A stretch of DNA of 64,000 nt from Microbacterium endophyticum (lineage in GTDB: Bacteria > Actinomycetota > Actinomycetes > Actinomycetales > Microbacteriaceae). The first letter of the stretch is position 1, and each line of letters begins with the position of its first letter. The stretch is taken from the NCBI RefSeq assembly GCF_011047135.1, contig NZ_CP049255.1, forward strand, positions 1,984,001 through 2,048,000, read 5' to 3'. Position numbers and translations under genes: made by a program. Of the stretch, positions 38,597 through 46,876 are shown in pieces. The notes beneath the pieces were generated by a model. That model made no database searches and had not been told where the DNA came from. It saw nothing but the letters and a program-made list of their open reading frames with translations.

Positions 38597-39460
38597 ATGG
38601 AAAATGCTGCTGTGCGGGTGCGCAATCTTCGAAAGCTCTATGGCTCGAACTCGGCTGTCGATGACGTCTCGTTCGATATCGAACAGGGCGAGACATTCGC
38701 CCTTCTGGGCCCGAACGGCGCCGGCAAGTCAACGACCGTGGAAATACTCGAGGGATATCGAAATCGCACCAGCGGCGACGTGAGCGTCGTCGGTGTCGAC
38801 CCGAGCGACGGAAACCTCGCATGGCGCGCCCGACTGGGGATCGTGCTGCAGAGCACCGGCCAGGCGGCAACCTTCACAGTGCGAGAGCAACTGCGCCAAT
38901 TCGCTGGGTACTATCCACGCCCGCGAAACGTCGAGGAAGTCATCGCCGCAGTAGGGCTTGAGGAGAAAGCTGCAACTCAGATCTCCAAGCTCTCGGGCGG
39001 TCAACAGCGTCGCGTCGATGTGGCTCTCGGCATTATCGGCCGGCCGGAGCTGCTCTTTCTTGACGAGCCGACGACGGGGTTCGACCCGCAAGCACGACGC
39101 GAGTTCTGGGACCTCATCCGTCAACTGAAGCGCGAAGGCACGACGATCCTGCTGACGACCCACTATCTCGATGAAGCGGCGCAACTCGCGGACCGGGTTG
39201 CCGTGATCAACCACGGCAAGCTGCAGGCGATTGGGCCCCTCGACACTTTCGGCGGAGAAGAAGCACGGATGCCGGTCGTCCACTGGCGGGAGGGCGGTCA
39301 ACGCCGCGAGCACCGCACCAGCGAGCCGTGGGCATTCGTTTCTGCGCTCGCCGACCGAAGCGGAGGCGAACTACCGGAACTAGAGATTCGCCGGCCAACT
39401 TTGGAGGACATTTACCTCGGGATGGTTGCGCACGACGTGAAAGAGGAGATTCAGCAATGA
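38597..39460 (+). CDS. ABC-2 type exporter ATPase
   Basis: A 287-residue ATPase of the drug/antibiotic exporter group. Walker A is GPNGAGKSTTVE, the signature LSGGQQRRVDVAL, Walker B LLFLDEPTTGFDP, and the H-loop LLTTHYLDEAAQLADR. It is coupled to the permease by an ATGA overlap, and a histidine kinase and response regulator follow, the usual order of actinobacterial envelope-stress exporters. The substrate is unknown. Confidence 0.92.
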   Translation: MENAAVRVRNLRKLYGSNSAVDDVSFDIEQGETFALLGPNGAGKSTTVEILEGYRNRTSGDVSVVGVDPSDGNLAWRARLGIVLQSTGQAATFTVREQLRQFAGYYPRPRNVEEVIAAVGLEEKAATQISKLSGGQQRRVDVALGIIGRPELLFLDEPTTGFDPQARREFWDLIRQLKREGTTILLTTHYLDEAAQLADRVAVINHGKLQAIGPLDTFGGEEARMPVVHWREGGQRREHRTSEPWAFVSALADRSGGELPELEIRRPTLEDIYLGMVAHDVKEEIQQ

Positions 39461-40302
39461 GCGCCACAACCGTGACCCGGACCCTACCCACATTCCATGT
39501 GTTTCGTCAGGGCATCCGCCGCGCCGGATACGAAATTCGCGGATACATTCGCTCGCCCGAGACGATCGTGTTCACCTTTCTCTTCCCGATAATGCTGCTG
39601 GGCCTGTTTAGCGTTGTCTTCGGCGGCGATGGCCCCACGAGTTACGGGCCGGGGCTTCCCGAAGTCTCGGCAGTGGACCTTTACCTGCCGAGCATGTTGG
39701 CCGCCGGCATCCTGCTTTCTGGGCTGCAGAACTTGGCGATAGATATTGCCGTCGAACGGCATAACGGAACACTGAAACACCTGGGTGGTACCCCGCTGTC
39801 TCCGGTGAGCTACTTTCTTGGCAAGATCGGACAGGTGCTCGTCACAGCGATTGCGCAAGCTGCAGTTCTGCTGGCGTTCGCGGTGTGGGTACTTGGCGCC
39901 ACTGTGCCGACAACAATCGAAGCGTGGGCGACATTCGCATGGGTATTTTTGCTAGGACTCGTGACGTCGGCGCTGCTTGGCATCGGGATTTCTGCCCTGC
40001 CCCGATCCGCGAAGGGCGCAACTGGTGTTGTGATTCCTATCGTGCTCGTGCTGCAGTTCATCTCCGGGGTTTACCTCTTTTTCTGGTTGTTGCCGGAATG
40101 GCTCCAGAACATCGCGAATCTCTTTCCGCTCGCGTGGCTTGCAAAGGGAATGCGTTCGGTTTTTCTGCCCGCTGACTACGCCACCCTTGAACAGTCGGGT
40201 GAGTGGGGCCTTGGCGCGATAGCGGCCGTCTTGGCCATCTGGCTTGTCGTCGGTCTTGTGCTCAGTCGGCTGACTTTCCGCTGGATTCGACGAGACGCGT
40301 AG
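39457..40302 (+). CDS. ABC-2 type exporter permease
   Basis: A 281-residue membrane protein with six helices. IVFTFLFPIMLLGLFSVVFGG is helix 1, and PLAWLAKGMRSVFLP the conserved C-terminal stretch of ABC2_membrane proteins. The ATG at 39457 overlaps the ATPase stop by 4 bases; the longer in-frame extension reads the ATPase out of frame. It works with the preceding ATPase, probably as a dimer. Confidence 0.9.
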   Translation: MSATTVTRTLPTFHVFRQGIRRAGYEIRGYIRSPETIVFTFLFPIMLLGLFSVVFGGDGPTSYGPGLPEVSAVDLYLPSMLAAGILLSGLQNLAIDIAVERHNGTLKHLGGTPLSPVSYFLGKIGQVLVTAIAQAAVLLAFAVWVLGATVPTTIEAWATFAWVFLLGLVTSALLGIGISALPRSAKGATGVVIPIVLVLQFISGVYLFFWLLPEWLQNIANLFPLAWLAKGMRSVFLPADYATLEQSGEWGLGAIAAVLAIWLVVGLVLSRLTFRWIRRDA

Positions 40303-40348
40303 CCTGAGACGTGCGCGTTCGTGTGCGAAAAACAGCAAGGGCATCGAA

Positions 40349-41503
40349 ATGACCGGTCGGCGATGGTGGGATGCTGTCATCCCTGGCTTCACGGCTGTCA
40401 TCGCTGTGATCGCTGTTCTTTTCCAGGGAGACCCCGGCCAGCGTGACGTTCTTGTTGTTGCCCTGGCGTCGTTGCTTTTCGTGGGTTGTTACTTCGTGCT
40501 GGGCCGCGGTCTACTGACGTCAACGTCAGCCGCCCGTGCCGCGTGGTTCTGCGGAGGGTTGTGCGTGGCACTTGTCATGGGCATCGCCGCAGCTCCCTTC
40601 TTCGCTATTTTGCAGACCCTGGCCTACCCGCTGGTGTGGGTGACGACTCGCTCTCGGGTGGGCGGTGCTCTTGGCTCGGCCGCTATCGGGCTGGCGGTCT
40701 TTGCGGGGTTCGCAGTGGGTGGAGGCTTCACCACCGAAGCGCTGGCATCAGGGTTTGCGTCCGGCGGACTATCGGTGATTTTCGCCATCGCGATGGGGCT
40801 CTGGATCACCAGCATCACTGAATACGGGGCCGAGCGTGCGCGGCTTGTCGCGGAACTCACGGCGGCGCAATCTGTCGTGGCTGCGCTCAATCACGACCGC
40901 GGGATCGCGGCTGAGCGTGAACGCATCGCCCGAGATATTCACGACACTCTTGCTCAAACTCTCGCGGGCCTTGTGCTGCTGAGCGAGCTCTCTTCACGCC
41001 ACATTCGAGACGGCAAGGCGGATGCCGCAGCCCAAACGATCGAGACAGTAGAACGAACAGCGCGCGAAGCGCTGAACGAATCGCGCGCGTTGGTTGCACG
41101 AATGGCAGCTGTTCCCTCCGATGACGCGCTCGCGGCAGCCATCGAGCGTCTCGCAGAGAGATTCCGCACCGAGGTGGGATTGACGATCGATGTCTCGGTG
41201 GATGCGGGCGCTGCTCTGCCGCGCGACGGCCAAGTCGTATTGCTGCGCTGCCTACAGGAGGCGCTCGCAAACGTGCGAAAGCATGCGCATGCGACTCTCG
41301 TGACGGTATCTCTCACCTCTGACGACGATGAGATTGTCATGTCGGTGCGCGATGACGGGGTGGGGTTCGACTCATCCCGCGCTCATCGCGGCTTTGGGCT
41401 CGACGGCATTGTCGACCGTGTGGTGCTTGCTGGCGGAGCGGTCGTTATCGACTCAACACCCGGATCGGGTACGCAACTGAACGTGAGGGTGCCGAAACAG
41501 TGA
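40349..41503 (+). CDS. Sensor histidine kinase (NarL-type partner)
   Basis: A 384-residue kinase. Residues 1-145 form about five membrane helices with little outside, as in intramembrane-sensing (LiaS/DesK-like) kinases. The HisKA_3 phosphoacceptor is ERERIARDIHDTLAQTL, the ATP-binding N-box ANVRKHAHA and the G-box VRDDGVGFD. It follows the exporter genes by 46 bases and overlaps the regulator gene by 4 bases. It probably senses an envelope stress or a compound pumped by the exporter. Confidence 0.92.
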   Translation: MTGRRWWDAVIPGFTAVIAVIAVLFQGDPGQRDVLVVALASLLFVGCYFVLGRGLLTSTSAARAAWFCGGLCVALVMGIAAAPFFAILQTLAYPLVWVTTRSRVGGALGSAAIGLAVFAGFAVGGGFTTEALASGFASGGLSVIFAIAMGLWITSITEYGAERARLVAELTAAQSVVAALNHDRGIAAERERIARDIHDTLAQTLAGLVLLSELSSRHIRDGKADAAAQTIETVERTAREALNESRALVARMAAVPSDDALAAAIERLAERFRTEVGLTIDVSVDAGAALPRDGQVVLLRCLQEALANVRKHAHATLVTVSLTSDDDEIVMSVRDDGVGFDSSRAHRGFGLDGIVDRVVLAGGAVVIDSTPGSGTQLNVRVPKQ

Positions 41504-42126
41504 TTCGACTTCTGATTGCAGACGACCACCCCGTCGTTCGGGCGGGTCTTGCGGGCCTCTTCGGCAACGAGCCGGGGTTTGACGTTGTCGGCCAAGTCGC
41601 TGATGGCGCAGCCGCAGTAAAGCTGGCAGCCGAGACACGACCCGACGTTGTACTCATGGATCTCCGGATGCCGGTGCTCGACGGCGTCGCTGCAACCGCC
41701 GAGATCGTGGCGCTTGGCGCCGGCGCGCCGCGAGTGCTCATTCTCACGACCTACGAATCAGACGATCAGATTCTCAGTGCGATCGAGGCAGGAGCTGCCG
41801 GGTACCTGCTCAAAGCGGCACCGCAGGAGGAGATTGTCGCGGGCATCAGGTCAGTCGCACAGGGCCAGACGGCGCTATCGCCGCAGGTTGCCGCACGTTT
41901 GGTACAGCGAATGCATGTGCCCGTGGCATCCGTTTCGCTCACTGCCCGAGAAACCGAAGTTCTCCGTCTTGTCGCGCAGGGGCAGAGCAACAAACAAATC
42001 GGCGTGCAGCTTGGTATCGGAGAGTCGACGGTGAAAACACACCTGTTGCGTGTCTTCGAGAAGCTGGACGTCACCGACCGCACGCGTGCGGTAACTCTCG
42101 CGATGGAGCGCGGACTCTTGACGTAA
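41500..42126 (+). CDS. NarL/FixJ-family response regulator
   Basis: A 208-residue regulator. The receiver domain has the acidic pocket LIADDHPVVRAG, the phosphorylation site LMDLRMPVLDG and the conserved Lys in YLLKAAPQEE. The C-terminal LuxR helix-turn-helix is SLTARETEVLRLVAQGQSN. It starts with GTG in a GTGA overlap with the kinase. It most likely controls the exporter operon. Its last codons form the left arm of a terminator hairpin. Confidence 0.94.
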   Translation: MIRLLIADDHPVVRAGLAGLFGNEPGFDVVGQVADGAAAVKLAAETRPDVVLMDLRMPVLDGVAATAEIVALGAGAPRVLILTTYESDDQILSAIEAGAAGYLLKAAPQEEIVAGIRSVAQGQTALSPQVAARLVQRMHVPVASVSLTARETEVLRLVAQGQSNKQIGVQLGIGESTVKTHLLRVFEKLDVTDRTRAVTLAMERGLLT

Positions 42127-42142
42127 GAAGTCCGCGCTCCAT
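42103..42142. terminator. Terminator hairpin between the response regulator and aceB
   Basis: ATGGAGCGCGGACT, a 12-base loop containing the regulator stop codon, then AGTCCGCGCTCCAT: a perfect 14-bp stem shared by two convergent genes. No T-run; it may act as a factor-dependent stop or protect both 3' ends. Confidence 0.7.
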
Positions 42143-42153
42143 GGTTTGGCCGG

Positions 42154-43803
42154 CTACACCTCGACGAGGTAACGCTCGTAGGCGGTGAGGGTTAAGAAGG
42201 CCGGGAATTCCGGACGCAATGCCACATCGCGAAAGATTTGAGCCGCGTCGTCGAAACGATCGCCATCGAACCGCTCGGCACTCTGTAGCACCTGAGAGAT
42301 GAGTTCTTCGATGTATCCCACGGTGATCGCGGTGCCCTCTTGCGTCTCGCGATCCTGGTGAATCCACTGCCACACCTGGGATCGTGAGATCTCGGCCGTT
42401 GCGGCATCCTCCATGAGATTGTCGATCGCGACGGCGCCGAGTCCGCGCAGCCACGCTTCGAGGTAGCGGATGGCAACAGACACGTTCGCATGCACGCCGG
42501 CGGCCGTCACCGGCAGCCCGATGTGCACGTTCAGCAGATCTGCTGCCATCACCTCAACATCGTCGCGCTGACGATCGAGCTGGTTGGGGCGCTCGCCGAG
42601 AACAGCATCGAACTCAGCCCGGGCGACCGGAATGAGGTCAGGATGCGCGACCCACGTGCCGTCGAAACCATCGCCTGCCTCGCGCTTCTTGTCGGCGGCA
42701 ACCTTCTCGAATGCTTGGGCCGTCACCTCCGGGTCGCGGCGGTTCGGGATGAATGCACTCATCCCGCCGATCGCGAACGCACCCCGCTTGTGGCAGGTTT
42801 TCACGAGGAGGTCGGTGTAGGAGCGCATGAATGGAACAGTCATGGTGACTTCGCTGCGATCTGGCAACACGAACCGAGCTCCACGCCCGCGGTAGTTCTT
42901 GATGATCGAGAAGATGTAGTCCCAGCGCCCGGCGTTCAGCCCCGCGCAGTGGTCGCGCAGCTCGAACAAGATTTCTTCCATCTCGAATGCGGCAGGCAGC
43001 GTCTCGATCAATACCGTCGCGCGGATCGTGCCGTGCGGAATATCGAGGTACTGCTCGCTGAAGGTGAAGATGTCATCCCACAACTTCGCTTCAGCAGCGT
43101 TTTCGAGCTTGGCGATGTAGAAGTACGGGCCCGCACCGTTCGCGATCAACCGGGTTGCATTGTGGAAGAAGTACAACCCGAAATCAACGAGAGACCCGGA
43201 TGCCGCAAGGCTTCGCCCCGAGAGGTCCGTGTAGCTCATGTGCTTTTCGCCGAGGTGCCAGCCGCGCGGTCGCATAACGATTGTCGGAGTGTGCTCTGCG
43301 GTCACCTCGTAGCGCTTCCCGGCAGCGTTCGTGAAGCTCAGCTCGCCTCGGATCGCATCGCGCAGCGAGAGCTGACCCTCGATTACGTTCTTCCAGGTCG
43401 GGCTCGTGGCATCCTCTTGATCGGCAAGCCAGACCTTCGCGCCCGAGTTGAGAGCATTGATGGTCATCTTGGGGTCTGTTGGTCCCGTGATCTCAACGCG
43501 ACGATCTTCAAGGCCCGGGCCGGCACCCGCGACTCGCCACTCGGTGTCGTCACGGATATGCGCTGTGTCATCGCGGAACTGAGGGTCGTGCCCGTTGCCG
43601 ATTTCGAAGCGACGGCGCTCGCGGTCGGCGAGGCGGTCGTGTCTGCGCCCGGCAAAGCGGTGATGCAATTGCTCGAGGAAAGAAAGCGCTTCTGAGGTGA
43701 GGATTTCGTCGTAGCGCTCGCCGAGGTGCCCGAGCACTGTGATGCCCGGTGCTGTTTGGCCTGCTGTCTGAGGTGGAGCGGGGGGAGCCGTCGTGAGAGT
43801 CAT
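42154..43803 (-). CDS. aceB: Malate synthase A (AceB)
   Basis: Condenses glyoxylate with acetyl-CoA to malate in the glyoxylate bypass. The product is 549 residues, typical of the A isoform. Landmarks: ITGPTDPKMTINALNSGAKV, VWLADQEDATSPTW, RATVLIETLPAAFEMEEIL, and the catalytic region GDGFDGTWVAHPDLIPVA. The ATG at 43803 has a GAAAGG ribosome site 8 bases away on the minus strand. It lies 140 bases behind aceA on the same strand with a long hairpin in between. Confidence 0.96.
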   Translation of the reverse strand: MTLTTAPPAPPQTAGQTAPGITVLGHLGERYDEILTSEALSFLEQLHHRFAGRRHDRLADRERRRFEIGNGHDPQFRDDTAHIRDDTEWRVAGAGPGLEDRRVEITGPTDPKMTINALNSGAKVWLADQEDATSPTWKNVIEGQLSLRDAIRGELSFTNAAGKRYEVTAEHTPTIVMRPRGWHLGEKHMSYTDLSGRSLAASGSLVDFGLYFFHNATRLIANGAGPYFYIAKLENAAEAKLWDDIFTFSEQYLDIPHGTIRATVLIETLPAAFEMEEILFELRDHCAGLNAGRWDYIFSIIKNYRGRGARFVLPDRSEVTMTVPFMRSYTDLLVKTCHKRGAFAIGGMSAFIPNRRDPEVTAQAFEKVAADKKREAGDGFDGTWVAHPDLIPVARAEFDAVLGERPNQLDRQRDDVEVMAADLLNVHIGLPVTAAGVHANVSVAIRYLEAWLRGLGAVAIDNLMEDAATAEISRSQVWQWIHQDRETQEGTAITVGYIEELISQVLQSAERFDGDRFDDAAQIFRDVALRPEFPAFLTLTAYERYLVEV

Positions 43804-43855
43804 GTTCGTGCCTTTCGATTCAAGTTGCGAAAAAGTGAATATCCCTGCCGCCGAG

Positions 43856-43915
43856 GGGTCGCAACACGCCGTAATGGGGGCGGCGTTGCGATGGGGATGC
43901 GGCGTGTTGCGACCC
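43856..43915. repeat. 16-bp perfect inverted repeat between aceA and aceB
   Basis: GGGTCGCAACACGCCG (43856-43871) and CGGCGTGTTGCGACCC (43900-43915), with a 28-base loop that holds a partial third copy (CGGCGTTGCGA). In the aceA-aceB transcript it would form a very stable hairpin. Confidence 0.85.
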
Positions 43916-43943
43916 TTCGGCAGTGGGGTGTGGGGCGGTGGGG

Positions 43944-45257
43944 TCAGTGGAATTGGGCGGTTTCGGTCGAACCGGCGAGAGCGAGGGTTGCGCTCTCGGG
44001 GTTCAGGGCTGTCGAGATCGTGTCGAAGTAGCCCGTGCCGACCTCACGCTGATGCTTGGTGGCGGTGTAGCCCCGCGACTCAGCGGCGAATTCGGCTTCT
44101 TGCAGTTCGACGTAGGCGCTCATCGCGTTCTGTGCGTAGCCGGCGGCAAGATCGAACATCGAGTAGTTGACGGCATGGAAGCCCGCCAGGGTGATGAACT
44201 GGAACGCATACCCGAGGGATGCCAACTCTTCCTGGAAGCTCGCAATCTGAGCATCGTCAAGATGACGTTTCCAGTTGAAGCTTGGCGAGCAGTTGTACGC
44301 GAGCATTTTGCCGGGGAACTGTTCGTGGATCGCTGTTGCGAAGTCGCGAGCGAGTTCGATGTCAGGCGCACCGGTCTCCACCCAGAGCAGATCGGCGTAC
44401 GGTGCGAACGCAAGACCACGACTGATGACGGCATCGAGTCCCGGCTTCACACGGTAGAAGCCTTCGCTTGTGCGTTCTCCCGTCGTGAATTCGCGGTCGC
44501 GGTCGTCGATGTCGCTCGTGAGCAGGTCTGCTGCCAGTGCATCTGTTCTCGCAATGATCACAGTGGGCACGTCGGCGACGTCGGCTGCGAGCCGCGCCGC
44601 GTTCAGCGTGCGGATGTGCTGACGGGTCGGAACGAGAACCTTTCCGCCGAGGTGCCCGCACTTCTTTTCGCTCGCCAATTGGTCTTCCCAATGGATGCCG
44701 GCCGCACCCGCCTGGATGAGGGACTGTGCGAGCTCGAACGCGTTCAGGGGGCCGCCGAATCCGGCTTCAGCGTCGGCAACGATGGGAGCCATCCAGTCTT
44801 GGGTGATCGTGCCCTCGGCGTGCTCGAGTTGATCTTGACGCAGGAGCGCATTGTTGATGCGTCGAACGACAGCGGGGACCGAGTTGGCTGGGTACAGGCT
44901 CTGGTCGGGGTAGGTCTCACCCGCGAGGTTGCCGTCGGCTGCCACCTGCCACCCGGAAAGGTAGATCGCTTTGAGTCCTGCGCGCACCTGCTGCACTGCC
45001 TGGCCACCGGTGTAGGCGCCGAGTGCCCGAATGTACTCCTCGGTGTGCAGGAGGTTCCAGAGGTTCTCCGCGCCGCGACGTGCGAGCGTGTTCTCTTCGC
45101 GAACCGATCCGCGCAGGCGGATGACATCTTCGGCAGTAAAGGTGCGTTCGACGCCATCCCAGCGCGGGTCGCTTTCCCACATGGCCGCGAGTTCTGCTGC
45201 GGTCTGCGTCTGATCTCCCGCACGCAGCGGGGGCTGTCCAGGCGTGGCGTGGATCAT
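43944..45257 (-). CDS. aceA: Isocitrate lyase AceA
   Basis: Splits isocitrate into succinate and glyoxylate, the first step of the glyoxylate bypass. The product is 437 residues. The catalytic signature is [13 protein letters not shown] with the active-site cysteine; the N-terminal [14 protein letters not shown] and [20 protein letters not shown] are typical of the short bacterial form. The ATG at 45257 is chosen because GGAGGAAG lies 5 bases before it; in-frame ATGs further up are not so preceded. A small hairpin (arms CGGAAC/GTTCCG, 45280-45297) lies in its 5' leader, just ahead of the ribosome site. Confidence 0.96.
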   Translation of the reverse strand: MIHATPGQPPLRAGDQTQTAAELAAMWESDPRWDGVERTFTAEDVIRLRGSVREENTLARRGAENLWNLLHTEEYIRALGAYTGGQAVQQVRAGLKAIYLSGWQVAADGNLAGETYPDQSLYPANSVPAVVRRINNALLRQDQLEHAEGTITQDWMAPIVADAEAGFGGPLNAFELAQSLIQAGAAGIHWEDQLASEKKCGHLGGKVLVPTRQHIRTLNAARLAADVADVPTVIIARTDALAADLLTSDIDDRDREFTTGERTSEGFYRVKPGLDAVISRGLAFAPYADLLWVETGAPDIELARDFATAIHEQFPGKMLAYNCSPSFNWKRHLDDAQIASFQEELASLGYAFQFITLAGFHAVNYSMFDLAAGYAQNAMSAYVELQEAEFAAESRGYTATKHQREVGTGYFDTISTALNPESATLALAGSTETAQFH

Positions 45258-45279
45258 GATGTCTTCCTCCATTGGATGC

Positions 45280-45297
45280 CGGAACTTTCGTGTTCCG
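45280..45297 (-). promoter_or_regulatory. Small inverted repeat in the aceA leader
   Basis: CGGAAC, 6-base loop, GTTCCG. It lies 9 bases upstream of the aceA ribosome site and could be a leader hairpin or a repressor half-site pair. Confidence 0.4.
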
Positions 45298-45373
45298 TTG
45301 TTCGATGTGGCTCCACTCTGAGTCAAGTTCGACACTGTCTATGGTCAAATCGGGAGAGAATTTCACGCGTTTT

Positions 45374-45392
45374 TCACAAAATGTGACATACT
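45374..45392. promoter_or_regulatory. Palindrome and -10 element at the ramB promoter
   Basis: TCACA-AAA-TGTGA (45374-45386) followed by CATACT (45387-45392), 7 bases before the regulator ATG. On the minus strand the palindrome reads close to the TTTG-rich RamB site known from Corynebacterium, so it may bind the regulator and control both aceA and its own gene. Confidence 0.45.
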
Positions 45393-45399
45393 CACCGCC

Positions 45400-46872
45400 A
45401 TGACGATCGAAGAAGATCTCGCCGACGGCGCAGAGGCCGAAGAGCCAGATGCTGACGCGCTCACGATTGGCCGCCGCATCCGTCAGCTGAGACTTGAACG
45501 CGGACTCACTCTTGACGCACTGGCGCGCGCAGTAAAGCGCGTGCCAAGCCAGCTGTCGATGATCGAAACCGGCAAGCGCGAACCCAAGCTCACGCTGCTG
45601 CGGGAGATTGCGCATGCGCTCAAGGTCCCGATGGAGGCGCTTGTTGAATCGGAGCCGCTTGACGAACGAGCAACGCTGGAGATTTCGCTGGAGCGGGCGA
45701 TGCACAGCCAGACATTCTCAGCGCTCGGGATAGCACCATTTCGCATCGCTAAATCGATGCCCGACGAGGCAATACGCACAATGCTCGCGCTACAGGGTGA
45801 GATTGAACGCCTCCGAGATGAGCGTTCGGCAACACCAGAAGAGGCGCGGCGCGCAAATGTCGAGCTGCGCCACCTCATGCGGCATCAAGACAATTACTTC
45901 GACACTCTCGAGGCGACAGCGCGAGAGCTTCTTTCGGCGGTTGGGCATGCCGGCGGACCATTGACGCAGCGAACCGCCAGCGATATCGCCGCCCATCTTG
46001 GCTTCACGCTGCACTACGTGCCCGACCTGCCGCAAACCACGAGAAGCGTTGCCGACCTGAAGAATGGCCGACTCTACCTTTCGACTCGCGTGGCCAAAGC
46101 CGACCCTCGGACTGCTGTCTTGCAGGCGCTCTCGGCCCGAGTTCTCGGGCACACCGAACCGTCAAGCTACGCCGACTTCTTGCGACAAAGGGTGGAGACC
46201 AACTACCTCACGGGTGCGCTTTTGATTCCAGAAGCACACGTGGTCCCCGCGCTCGTCGAAGCAAAAAAGGCGAGGTCTATTTCGATCGAAGATCTGCGCG
46301 ATACCTATTCTGTCTCTTATGAAACAGCCGCGCACAGGTTCACCAACCTCGCAACTGTGCACCTCGGCATCCCGGTGCACTTTCTCAAGGTGCACGAGTC
46401 GGGCACGATCACCAAGGCATACGAGAACGACGATGTGAACTTTCCGAGCGACCGGCTCGGGTCGATCGAAGGCCAGATGTGCTGCCGAAAGTGGACGAGC
46501 CGAGTGGTCTTCGATGAAGACGACAGATTCAATCCCTATTACCAATACACCGACACCGGAAACGGCACGTACTGGTGCACAGCTCGAGTTGAAGCATCGA
46601 GCGAAGGCGAGCACTCGGTTAGCGTCGGTGTGAGATTCGACGACACGAAATGGTTCATCGGCCGAGACACCGCCAATCGCGGGGTTTCGCGGCATTCCGT
46701 CGACGTGTGCTGTCGACGGGCGCCGGCTGAGCTCGAATCGACGTGGCGAGAAAACGCGTGGCCGAATGTGCGCACGCCGCGGACCCTGTTGGCGACGTTG
46801 CCGACGGGATCATTTCCGGGTGTCGACTCGACGGACGTCTATAAATTTCTCGAGGCCCACGCGCCGAACTGA
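45400..46872 (+). CDS. ramB: RamB-type regulator of acetate/glyoxylate metabolism
   Basis: A 490-residue regulator. The N-terminal HTH_3 domain is IGRRIRQLRLERGLTLDALA ... SQLSMIETGKREPK (residues 27-68). Behind it are an ImmA/IrrE-like segment (GALLIPEAHVVPALVEAKKA, TYSVSYETAAHRFTNLATVH) and the C-terminal short-chain fatty acyl regulator domain with paired cysteines (GQMCCRKW, DVCCRRAP). C. glutamicum RamB represses aceA and aceB on sugars; divergence from aceA here supports the same role. The ATG follows a CATACT hexamer by 7 bases. Confidence 0.9.
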   Translation: MTIEEDLADGAEAEEPDADALTIGRRIRQLRLERGLTLDALARAVKRVPSQLSMIETGKREPKLTLLREIAHALKVPMEALVESEPLDERATLEISLERAMHSQTFSALGIAPFRIAKSMPDEAIRTMLALQGEIERLRDERSATPEEARRANVELRHLMRHQDNYFDTLEATARELLSAVGHAGGPLTQRTASDIAAHLGFTLHYVPDLPQTTRSVADLKNGRLYLSTRVAKADPRTAVLQALSARVLGHTEPSSYADFLRQRVETNYLTGALLIPEAHVVPALVEAKKARSISIEDLRDTYSVSYETAAHRFTNLATVHLGIPVHFLKVHESGTITKAYENDDVNFPSDRLGSIEGQMCCRKWTSRVVFDEDDRFNPYYQYTDTGNGTYWCTARVEASSEGEHSVSVGVRFDDTKWFIGRDTANRGVSRHSVDVCCRRAPAELESTWRENAWPNVRTPRTLLATLPTGSFPGVDSTDVYKFLEAHAPN

Positions 46873-46876
46873 ACCC

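Noticed and set aside
40513..40528. Palindrome CTGACGTCAACGTCAG, similar to the menA-tail palindrome core.
   Set aside because: It lies inside the histidine kinase coding region, codes ordinary residues, and the resemblance (TGACGTC) is short enough for chance.
42490..45386. Long antisense frames of about 400 and 490 codons opposite aceB and aceA.
   Set aside because: They mirror highly conserved enzyme genes in GC-rich DNA, where opposite frames often stay open; the peptides have no recognisable domain and no start signal.
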